A stretch of 28,267 nt of DNA from UBA5734 sp964499985 (lineage in GTDB: Bacteria > Bacillota > Clostridia > Saccharofermentanales > UBA5734). Where the stretch lies: assembly GCA_964499985.1 (NCBI GenBank), contig CAZCMX010000026.1, positions 1 through 28,267 of the forward strand, in the 5' to 3' direction. Under the pieces are notes generated by a model. It did no database searches and was not told where the DNA came from. It was given only the letters and a program-made list of their open reading frames with translations. The number at the start of each line of letters is the position of its first letter. Position 1 is the first letter of the stretch. Both the position numbers and the translations under genes were made by a program. Shown one piece after another: positions 16,879 through 24,263 of this stretch.

Positions 16879-19407
16879 TCAAATAAAGTCGGCGGCGGAA
16901 AGGGAGCGCACTTGCCCGGAAGCGAGAACCAGAAGCTGACACCGGTCCTGGTGATGAATCTGGTACACCACAGCGCTTTGGGTCGGATTCTCGATCCGGC
17001 AGGTGAGCAGTTCGCCTTGTGCGACCTCGATCGCCAGGGTCGCGCCACCGGGGAGTGTCAGGCCGGAAATGGCGCAGGTCGACCAGTCCCGGGGCAGAGC
17101 CGGCAGCAGGAAGACCTGGTTGCCCCGGGTCTGGACGAATAACCGGGCCAGGCCAATGCCTGAGGCAAAATTGCCATCGATCTGGAAGGGTGGATGCGCA
17201 TCGAGCAGATTCGGATAACTGCCGCCATGCTGGTAATTCTCTTTCTGGGACTGGGGGTTGACCGGGCGCAGCTGATTGCGCAGGAGTTTTCTGGCGCGGT
17301 CACCCTCGCGCAGGCTGGCCCACAGGTTCACTTTCCAGCCCAGGGCCCAGCCGGTGCCATCATCGCCACGGCGGATCAAAGACTGCCGGCAGGCTGCTGC
17401 CAGCTCTGGAGTCTCTTCCACGCTGTACAGACTGCCCGGGTAGAGGCCCAGCAAATGGGAGGTGTGGCGGTGTTCAACCTCGATCTCCTGCACCCACTGG
17501 TCCCATTCGGCCAGAGTGCCATCCAGTGGATCCGCAGGGTTGTGGATCACCACCGGACGACGCAACCGGGGCAAGGCAGCCCTCAACTGCTCGCGCAATG
17601 GATCCTGGCGATAGGGGCTTTCTTGACCGGCTGCTTCGACCGCATCGATCACTGCCAGAACATGCGTGAACAAGAGCTCCATCAGCTCCTGGCTCAGGGC
17701 AGCCCAGCAACCGATGCCGGTGCGCTGTCCCTCCGGGGTCATGAATTCGTTCTCCGGCGAGGTCATCGCGGCAAAGACCAGCTGGCCTTCCGTATCTTCC
17801 ACCAGCATTGCGGCCAGGAAGCGGGCACTTTCTGCCATCAAGGGCAAAATCCGTTCGCTGAGCAGAACCGGGTCCGGAGCATACTGGGTTTGCTCATACA
17901 GTGTCTCGCACAGCCAGGCCGAGCCCAGCGGCCAGTAGCCCCAGACCACGCTGTGCTGGCTCAGGCAGCCGACCGGGTCACTGTGGCCCCAGATATCGGT
18001 ATTGTGATGGACCACCATGCCCGGCGCATCATAATAGGCCCGGGCAGCCTGTTCGGCTTTGGGCCGGCAGGCCTCCAGCAGCGTGAGCAGCGGCGGCAGG
18101 CAGTCGCTCAGGCTGAGCAGGCCGGCGCCCCAGTAATTCATTTCCGTATTGATATTGATGGTATAGTTGCTGCTCCAGGGCGCCTGGAGATGCTCATTCC
18201 AGATGCCCTGCAGATTCATCGCCTGTGTCCCGGGGCGGGAGGCGGCGATTATCAGGTAGCGGCTATAGTGGAAAAGCAGGGCATACAGGGCCTCATCGTC
18301 ACAACCGGGATCCCCGGCCAGGCGGTTGAGGCGCCCCAGCGTGTCGAGCTGGCTGAGCTTTTCGGCCCGCGCCGCTTCGATCTGGCTGTGCAAGTCGACC
18401 TGGACACGCTGGTACAGCGCAGCATGGTCCGCCTGGTGGCGGGCCAGAAGTGCCTCATAGCTATAAGCCTGCGCTTGTGCCAAGTCCTGCTCTGCCAGAG
18501 CCAGCTCATCCAGACCATCCAGATAGGGATGGCGGGCCGAACCATTAAATGAGGTCCGGGTCGCCAGGCGAAACTCCACGCTCCGGGCGCCACGAATCGA
18601 AAGGCCCTGGCCTTTCTGTAGAATGGCAGCCTGTTCCCCCAGAACGATCACGTCCAGCAGCACGACAAAGCGCATCCCCTTCTGTGCGGCTTCTGTCCCA
18701 TAGCGGACTGGCTGGTCCATTTCGACATACACCGGCGCGGCAAAGCCGGGGGCCTCGCCAGACAGGCAGAGACGGGCCTGCATTTGATCTGCGGCCTGGA
18801 CACAGGCCGAGCTCTTCAATGGGCTTTGCAGCGTCACAGACAAGGGTGGCAGCTCCAAGTCCCGGGCCTGCCAGCGCAAGACTAAAAGTTGGTCGGGCGC
18901 TGAGACAAAGCTCTCGCGGCTGTATCGTTGTGCCTGGCCGGCCGCAGCCTGCTCATAATCCAGGCGATCGGTCGCCAGGCGCAGGTCCAGCCGCCGTTCG
19001 TACTGCGTCAGCTCCGCTTCTTCACCGCCAGCCAAGTCAATCCAAAGGTCGCCCAGCGGCAGATAGGACTGGGAATAGGGCCCAAGAAAGCCTGCCTGCA
19101 GGATCTGCTCTGCGGCTGCCACATCACCCTCGAGCGCCAGGTCGCGGGCCTTGCGGTAGCACGCCGCCCGGGCCTGGCCCGAGACTTCGCCGTAAACGGG
19201 CACATGTTCCCGATAGGCGGGTATTTCGTGGGAAGAATCCGGATACCCTGACCAGAGGGTGTCCTCATTGAGAGCGATACGCTCATGATCAATCCGGTCA
19301 AAGACCATGGCGCCAATCCGCCCATTGCCCAAAGGCAAAGCCTCATTCCAGTCCGCTGCGGGTTTCTCATAGCGCAAGACATGAGCCAGGTCAGCCATTT
19401 GATTCAT
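16879..19407 (-). CDS. Alpha-L-fucosidase, GH95 (alpha-1,2-specific family)
   Basis: An 842-residue family 95 enzyme; the family is known mostly for inverting alpha-1,2-fucosidases acting on H antigen and 2'-fucosyl glycans. The N-terminal beta domain contains ALPLGNGRIGAM and LNEDTLWSG. The (alpha/alpha)6 barrel has NINTEMNYW with Asn418 and Asn420, SPENEF with acid Glu552, and DAHPPFQIDGNF near the C-terminus supplying the partner Asp. These match the catalytic set of bifidobacterial AfcA. No signal peptide. I start at ATG 19407, which overlaps the upstream GH109 stop as ATGA; in-frame ATGs at 19419 and 19398 are alternatives. It should expose galactose after A or B determinants have been reduced to H. 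Confidence 0.94.
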   Translation of the reverse strand: MNQMADLAHVLRYEKPAADWNEALPLGNGRIGAMVFDRIDHERIALNEDTLWSGYPDSSHEIPAYREHVPVYGEVSGQARAACYRKARDLALEGDVAAAEQILQAGFLGPYSQSYLPLGDLWIDLAGGEEAELTQYERRLDLRLATDRLDYEQAAAGQAQRYSRESFVSAPDQLLVLRWQARDLELPPLSVTLQSPLKSSACVQAADQMQARLCLSGEAPGFAAPVYVEMDQPVRYGTEAAQKGMRFVVLLDVIVLGEQAAILQKGQGLSIRGARSVEFRLATRTSFNGSARHPYLDGLDELALAEQDLAQAQAYSYEALLARHQADHAALYQRVQVDLHSQIEAARAEKLSQLDTLGRLNRLAGDPGCDDEALYALLFHYSRYLIIAASRPGTQAMNLQGIWNEHLQAPWSSNYTININTEMNYWGAGLLSLSDCLPPLLTLLEACRPKAEQAARAYYDAPGMVVHHNTDIWGHSDPVGCLSQHSVVWGYWPLGSAWLCETLYEQTQYAPDPVLLSERILPLMAESARFLAAMLVEDTEGQLVFAAMTSPENEFMTPEGQRTGIGCWAALSQELMELLFTHVLAVIDAVEAAGQESPYRQDPLREQLRAALPRLRRPVVIHNPADPLDGTLAEWDQWVQEIEVEHRHTSHLLGLYPGSLYSVEETPELAAACRQSLIRRGDDGTGWALGWKVNLWASLREGDRARKLLRNQLRPVNPQSQKENYQHGGSYPNLLDAHPPFQIDGNFASGIGLARLFVQTRGNQVFLLPALPRDWSTCAISGLTLPGGATLAIEVAQGELLTCRIENPTQSAVVYQIHHQDRCQLLVLASGQVRSLSAADFI

Positions 19408-20606
19408 CCCTTGATCCATTGTCCTTTCGTAAAATCGGGGAAAGCGACGGGCTGCCCGCCGAGCGCCACAGACCGCTCGGACAGTTCAGTAATGACCATC
19501 CAGGAGGCTGCATCATAGACATCGATCGGCATCGGTTTGCCGGTTTTCAGACAATCGAAGAAGGCATCGAAAACCAGCCAGTCCATGCCGCCATGGCCCC
19601 CCCGGATTTCATTTTGCAAGAATTCCTGCCAGATCGGGTGTTCATGCTCAGCGCGGTAGTTTTCGGCATTGCCCCACTGGGATTTCCAGTCAAAATGGGC
19701 TTTCTGGTGTTCCGGGTCATTGTCGAGGAAAATCGACTGGTTGTCCTCGAGATACATGCCCTTTGTACCGGAGACGGAGAATCCCCGGGAATAATAGCGC
19801 GGCAAGGTCGTGTCCAGCGTGATGCGGATCGTCTCACCCTGGGCACACGTGATGGTGGTGGTTACCACGTCACCCTGGCGGAATCTGAGGCCCTTGAGTT
19901 CCGGATATTTCTCGCCATGGATATTCAGGTATTCCGCCAGGCCAGCTGCCTTGGAGGCCACGGAGGTCAAGGTCAGCATGCGGTTGCCATGGTTGAGGTC
20001 GAGGATACGGGCGATCGGGCCGATCTCATGGGTGGGATAATTCTCACAATTGCGGCGCAGGTAATTGTCCAGGCGATAATGGCGGTTCTGGACACCGGAA
20101 GCAATTTCCTCGCGCAGGTCATGGCGATAGCCACCCTCGCAATGGACAATTTCGCCGAACAGGCCCTGCTTGACCATATTGAGCACCATCAGCTCATCGC
20201 GGCCATAGCAGCAGTTTTCCATCAGCATGAAGGGCGTCCGGGTCTTTTCATAGGTGTCGACCAGGATCCACAGGTCATGCTCACAATAGGCTCCGCCCAC
20301 TTCCAGAGCGACTGCGATCCCCAGCTCCATCGCCTGGCAGGCAAGCGAAATATGGGTCTCCCAGGACGTGCTGATCAGGACAGCGTCCATATGGCCACTG
20401 TTCAGGCAGGTGGTTGCATCGGTGAAGAGTTGGGGTCTTTGTCCGTTTTTGGCCGCGGCAACTTTGACTGCAGTCTCTTCGACCCGGTCCGCATAATAAT
20501 CACAAACAGCGGTGATTTCGACTTCCTCACGGGGCAGGATGGCAAGGTCCAGCAAGCCCTGGCCTCGTCCTCCAAGGCCGATGACACCTAAACGAATCGT
20601 TTCCAA
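19404..20606 (-). CDS. GH109-like NAD-dependent glycosidase (Gfo/Idh/MocA fold), probable alpha-N-acetylgalactosaminidase
   Basis: A 400-residue Gfo/Idh/MocA-fold protein. Rossmann motif GLGGRG is at 10-15. Glu102 (EVGGAY), Tyr134 (YGR), Tyr190 and His193 (YPTHEIGPI) line up with the active-site set of the characterised Elizabethkingia GH109, which removes the blood-group A alpha-GalNAc using bound NAD. The GGHGGMDWLV and IDVYDAASWM blocks near the C-terminus also fit GH109 and its close relatives. Many relatives are plain oxidoreductases, but the position between GH110 and GH95 strongly favours a glycosidase. There is no Tat or Sec signal, unlike several known GH109 proteins. The start is TTG 20606, with AGAGG 6 nt upstream and no in-frame ATG nearby. 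Confidence 0.85.
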   Translation of the reverse strand: METIRLGVIGLGGRGQGLLDLAILPREEVEITAVCDYYADRVEETAVKVAAAKNGQRPQLFTDATTCLNSGHMDAVLISTSWETHISLACQAMELGIAVALEVGGAYCEHDLWILVDTYEKTRTPFMLMENCCYGRDELMVLNMVKQGLFGEIVHCEGGYRHDLREEIASGVQNRHYRLDNYLRRNCENYPTHEIGPIARILDLNHGNRMLTLTSVASKAAGLAEYLNIHGEKYPELKGLRFRQGDVVTTTITCAQGETIRITLDTTLPRYYSRGFSVSGTKGMYLEDNQSIFLDNDPEHQKAHFDWKSQWGNAENYRAEHEHPIWQEFLQNEIRGGHGGMDWLVFDAFFDCLKTGKPMPIDVYDAASWMVITELSERSVALGGQPVAFPDFTKGQWIKG

Positions 20607-20622
20607 AGCATACCTCTATTCT

Positions 20623-20662
20623 CTGGCCAGGCCGCAGGCATCAGATCCTCGCCTGGTACCAG
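20623..20662 (-). other. Imperfect hairpin between GH110 and GH109 genes
   Basis: CTGG-CCAGGC (20623-20632) pairs with GCCTGG-TA-CCAG (20651-20662), leaving a 2-nt bulge and an 18-nt loop. It sits in the 73-bp spacer and has no T-run after it on the minus strand. It may adjust mRNA stability or GH109 translation, which already uses a TTG start. Confidence 0.4.
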
Positions 20663-20679
20663 TTCTTGTTTTGAATCCG

Positions 20680-22290
20680 TTAAAGAATAGCATTGTTCTG
20701 TTCGATGAAAGTGCCCACATGTTCCAGGTGGAAGATTTGGCTGCATCGGGTAAAGGTATTGCCCTTGACCGTGAGCTTCTGATGGTAGGGCTGGGGCGGC
20801 AAATCTCTGGCCACACTGGGGGTCGCCTGGATGACCGCCTTGCCCCAGACCGGGACATCACCACAATCGGTAAACGTATTGTCCAGGATCTGGATGTCTT
20901 TCGTGGCCCCACTCTCATACCAGGACGACGCATCGCCTTCCAGGAGAATGGCCGCGCCGGGCACCCGGAAATGGTTGCGTTCGATCACAACCTTGCCGGC
21001 ACTGGTCAAAAGCAGGCCCCTGGCCCGGTTGTTCTGGAACATGCAGTCATGGATGTGGACATCCGGGGAATACGACAGGTTTTCCGCTGCTTGTCCCACA
21101 ACCGAGGCCAGGAGATCTGCCGCCAGCGGCGCAGCCAGCGTAACCACTTGCAGGTCGCCATTGAGAAATTCGCAGTCCCGGACTAAAACCTCATGCAAGG
21201 CTTGCAAGGATTTGCTGTCGACCAGGCTCAGCCGGTCACCGGTGGCAAACATCGGGACCCCTTTATGCTGGGGATGCACGAGTTCGACGATGATCTGGTC
21301 CGGCGCCAGAACATGGGCGACACGGACATAGATCCCATGGATATTGGACGGGTCATCCAGCTGGTTCTCAAAAAAGCACTGGTCCAGCTCGATTGTCCCG
21401 AAACAGCAGACAAAGTGGGTCGCATCGGCCTCCGCAGTGACCACCCGTCCTTTGCCTGGCGGCAAGCGCAGTGCGAAACGGCGCAAGGTGATGTCCCCGC
21501 TATGTTCCGCCATGAAAGCGATGCCAGCCGCCGTATGGACGGTGACATCCTCCAGGGTGAAATCACGGGCAAAGGTCAGATAGAAGCCGGGATTGTTACG
21601 CGGATTATGGCGCAGAACGACGATATTGCCAGTCCGGCTCACGGCGGGAAAGCAGGTGTCGTTGACCAGCGTCAGAGCGACCACACCATCGGTCTCAGCC
21701 TCGGCAACCAGATGGTATGGGCTGAAGGCCGGATCGAGATTCAGGTCATGAATCCCGGATACCGGCGCCAGACGAACCGCATCGAATTCAAGGAAATTGT
21801 TGAGAGGGTTGCAGAAATGTTCATCCGTGAAGAAAATCTGGCCGTTTTTGACAAAATGGGGATAGGCAACCGGATCGATGGCCAGGCGCATGCGCTTGGG
21901 TTCAATCGAAAGGATGGTGCCCTGGCTGAAGCTGGTGCGGGTATAGTCCAGTGAGAAATCGCGCAGCACCAGTCCTTGCGTGTGATCGAGGTAGAACGGC
22001 AGGCACTGTGGATGGAAAATGAATCGGGCCCCCCCACCTTCGAGCGTCAGGTTGCGAAAGCCGTGCAGATCGAAAATCAGGCGTTTCGGGCTGTCTTCAT
22101 CATGATTGGAAATGTAGAGGGTCTCTTCCCTGGCGAAATCCGGGTAGAAGTGATAGTCGCCAGGACCAAACTGCAGCACGACACCCTCCTGGCCGCGCAA
22201 TGAATCCAGGAGACGGCGCAAATGGTAGCTGTTGAGGCGATTGTCGCCAGGGGAGATTCCATAGGGCTGGACATCGATGAGCTGATTCAT
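20680..22290 (-). CDS. Alpha-1,3-galactosidase, GH110 (blood-group B type)
   Basis: A 536-residue right-handed beta-helix protein fitting family 110, whose members remove alpha-1,3-galactose from blood-group B and, in one subfamily, linear alpha-Gal epitopes. Supporting blocks are FGPGDYHFYP (41-50), LYISNHDEDSPKR (58-70), a row of beta-helix turns such as NLTLEGGGARFIF, ADATHF (288-293), and LDDPSNIHG (311-319) with the paired Asp312/Asp313. It lacks a signal peptide. The ATG is 12 nt after the LplC-type permease stop, with only a weak ribosome site, so it depends on readthrough and reinitiation from the transporter genes. Substrate preference between B antigen and linear alpha-Gal cannot be told by eye. 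Confidence 0.88.
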   Translation of the reverse strand: MNQLIDVQPYGISPGDNRLNSYHLRRLLDSLRGQEGVVLQFGPGDYHFYPDFAREETLYISNHDEDSPKRLIFDLHGFRNLTLEGGGARFIFHPQCLPFYLDHTQGLVLRDFSLDYTRTSFSQGTILSIEPKRMRLAIDPVAYPHFVKNGQIFFTDEHFCNPLNNFLEFDAVRLAPVSGIHDLNLDPAFSPYHLVAEAETDGVVALTLVNDTCFPAVSRTGNIVVLRHNPRNNPGFYLTFARDFTLEDVTVHTAAGIAFMAEHSGDITLRRFALRLPPGKGRVVTAEADATHFVCCFGTIELDQCFFENQLDDPSNIHGIYVRVAHVLAPDQIIVELVHPQHKGVPMFATGDRLSLVDSKSLQALHEVLVRDCEFLNGDLQVVTLAAPLAADLLASVVGQAAENLSYSPDVHIHDCMFQNNRARGLLLTSAGKVVIERNHFRVPGAAILLEGDASSWYESGATKDIQILDNTFTDCGDVPVWGKAVIQATPSVARDLPPQPYHQKLTVKGNTFTRCSQIFHLEHVGTFIEQNNAIL

Positions 22291-22302
22291 CTTTTGTCTT
22301 TC

Positions 22303-23202
22303 TTATTCCTTGACGGCGCCGACCATGACACCCTTGACGAAATATTTCTGGAGCGAAGGGTAAATGATCAGGATCGGAATCGTGGTGACCACGATGGCGG
22401 CATATTTGATGATCTGGTTGAGCAAATACTGCTGCGATCCTTGCTTGCCCAGGGCGGCGACGATCGCCGGATCAGTCATGTCGCCTTTGATCAGCATCTC
22501 GCGCAGGAACATCTGCAGCGGATAGAGGTCTCTGCGTTGCTGCAGGTAGACCAGGGCACTGTACCAGTCGCCCCAGCGGCCAACCGCATAGAAGAGGCCG
22601 ATCGTCGCCAGGCTCGCGGTGGACAGAGGCAGCACAATGTGGATCAGCATCGAGAACTGGTTGGCCCCGTCAATGTCGGCGGCTTCGAACAGGCTCACCG
22701 GGATCGCTTCGAAACCGGTGCGCAGGATGATCAGGTTGTAGGTGCTGATGCAGCCTGGAATCAGGACACCCCAGACCGTATTGGTCAGGCCCAGCTTCTG
22801 GACGATCAGGAAGGTCGGGATCATGCCGCCACCGAAAAACATGGTGACCAGCATGAAAATCATCAGGGGCCTTCTGAGCAGGAAATCCTTGCGGGAGGTG
22901 GCATAAGCACCCAGGATGGTCAATACCATATTGATCGTGGTGCCGGCGACAACATAAAACAGCGTATTGCGGAAACCGGTCTGGATGTTTTGCATTTTGA
23001 AGACATTCTTATAGGCGTCCAGGGTAAATCCAACCGGTTTGTACAGCAAACCATGGTACGCTGCAAATTTCTGCGGATCACTGAAGGACGCAAAGAGAAC
23101 ATACAACATCGGATAGAGCGTGAAAACAAGCAGTGCCAGCATGATCCCGATATTGGCCCAGCCAAAGATCCGCTCGCCTCTGGAAATTTTGATGATACTC
23201 AT
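22303..23202 (-). CDS. Sugar ABC transporter permease, LplC/YtcP type
   Basis: A 299-residue permease of the LplC/YtcP branch of CUT1. Membrane segments lie at about residues 15-38, 79-100, 110-133, 142-162, 190-210 and 260-282, with the ATPase-docking loop EAADIDGAN at 173-181. I use ATG 23202 because AGGAGG lies 4 nt upstream; the partner permease stop overlaps this site, leaving 8 nt between the genes. It forms the membrane channel with the LplB-type partner. The glycosidase genes follow directly, so the imported sugar is probably their substrate, likely a host-type oligosaccharide. No ATPase is encoded in the cluster. Confidence 0.92.
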   Translation of the reverse strand: MSIIKISRGERIFGWANIGIMLALLVFTLYPMLYVLFASFSDPQKFAAYHGLLYKPVGFTLDAYKNVFKMQNIQTGFRNTLFYVVAGTTINMVLTILGAYATSRKDFLLRRPLMIFMLVTMFFGGGMIPTFLIVQKLGLTNTVWGVLIPGCISTYNLIILRTGFEAIPVSLFEAADIDGANQFSMLIHIVLPLSTASLATIGLFYAVGRWGDWYSALVYLQQRRDLYPLQMFLREMLIKGDMTDPAIVAALGKQGSQQYLLNQIIKYAAIVVTTIPILIIYPSLQKYFVKGVMVGAVKE

Positions 23203-23210
23203 ATGCCCTC

Positions 23211-24173
23211 CTACCACAGACTGGTTTCTGAGTATTTGCGACTCAGGAAATTGGCAAGAGTCAGCAAGATGACGTTAATGACCGAGTTGAACAAGTCAAC
23301 CGAAGCCGAGAAACTATAGTCCATGTCTATGAAGCCTTTGCGGTAGACATAGGTCGAAATAATATCCGAAGTTTCATACGTTTCGGGGACCTGGAGGAGG
23401 AATGCCTTCTCCCAGCCGACACTCATGAAACCACCAATAGCCATGATGAACATGATCACGATGGTCGGCAGCATGCCCGGGATCGTGACATGGAGGATGC
23501 GCTGGAATTTGTTGGCTCCATCGATGGTTGCGGCCTCATAAAGTTCCGCGCTGATTCCTGAAATGGAAGCCAGGTAAACAATGGACCCCCAGCCGAAGCC
23601 TTGCCAGATGCCCGAGATCGTATAGATGGCCCGGAAACTGTCTGGATTGCTGATCAGGCTGGCCGGATTGCCCGTGATGGAACCAACGATGGCGGTAACA
23701 AAGCCATCCGAGTTGGTAAACAGGACAATCAAACTGGCAATGATGACCGTCGAAATGAATTGCGGCAGATAGGTAATGGTCTGGATCGTCTTTTTGAACT
23801 TGAGACTACGGACCTCATTGAGCAGGATGGCAAAAATGATCGGCACCGGAAATCCGAACAGCAGGCCATAGAAGCTCAGCAGCATTGTATTGCGCAGCAG
23901 GCGGCCAAAAAAGATGCTATTAAAAAATTGCAGGAAATTTTCGAAACCTACCCATGGGCTGTTGAAAAAGCCTAGGCGGGGCTTGAAATCCTGGAAGGCG
24001 ATGGTGATCCCGTAAATGGGCAGATAATGGAACAGGATATAGTACAGGACAACCGGGATGATCATGAAATAGAGCAGACGGTTCTTTTTGAAGTCACGCG
24101 CCCATTTGCCCGGCTTTTTACGCGGCGCTGCCAGCGTAAGCTGGCCTGGCTGGGAAGTGAATGGATTTGACAT
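23211..24173 (-). CDS. Sugar ABC transporter permease, LplB/YteP type
   Basis: A 320-residue permease of the LplB/YteP branch. After a basic N-terminus (APRKKPGKWARDFKKNR, 16-32) there is a first membrane helix at 33-52 followed by the family block YLPIYGITIAFQDFKPRLG. Further helices are at about 95-118, 136-153, 187-207, 237-257 and 285-305. The EAATIDGAN docking loop is at 213-221. ATG 24173 is fixed by GAGGAGG 6 nt upstream. It partners the LplC-type permease, and a strong hairpin separates it from the binding-protein gene before it. Confidence 0.93.
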   Translation of the reverse strand: MSNPFTSQPGQLTLAAPRKKPGKWARDFKKNRLLYFMIIPVVLYYILFHYLPIYGITIAFQDFKPRLGFFNSPWVGFENFLQFFNSIFFGRLLRNTMLLSFYGLLFGFPVPIIFAILLNEVRSLKFKKTIQTITYLPQFISTVIIASLIVLFTNSDGFVTAIVGSITGNPASLISNPDSFRAIYTISGIWQGFGWGSIVYLASISGISAELYEAATIDGANKFQRILHVTIPGMLPTIVIMFIMAIGGFMSVGWEKAFLLQVPETYETSDIISTYVYRKGFIDMDYSFSASVDLFNSVINVILLTLANFLSRKYSETSLW

Positions 24174-24206
24174 GGGGGTCCTCCTCAAGAGGAATGTATC
24201 AACCGG

Positions 24207-24239
24207 CCGACAGCCGGACAGAATCTGTCCGGCTGTCGG
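24207..24239 (-). other. Strong hairpin between binding-protein and permease genes
   Basis: A perfect 15-bp inverted repeat (24207-24221 and 24225-24239) with a 3-nt loop AAT, 25 nt past the binding-protein stop. There is no T-run on either side. It is the most stable stem seen in the window and likely protects the abundant binding-protein transcript or lets only part of transcription through to the permeases and glycosidases. Confidence 0.8.
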
Positions 24240-24263
24240 GATCAGTCTTACTGAGCGTTCAGA

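Noticed and set aside
15414..16886. 490-codon open frame on the plus strand across GH29
   Set aside because: Shadow of the GH29 gene in the opposite frame; no ribosome site or family features, while the minus-strand frame has catalytic residues.
17194..18552. 452-codon open frame on the plus strand across GH95
   Set aside because: Antisense shadow caused by GC-biased codons; composition does not resemble any protein family and GH95 is certain.
19419..20591. 390-codon open frame on the plus strand across GH109
   Set aside because: Antisense shadow; the minus-strand frame carries the Rossmann and GH109 motifs.
22222..23319. 365-codon open frame on the plus strand across the LplC-type permease
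   Set aside because: Very polar antisense translation without motifs; the minus strand encodes a clear permease.
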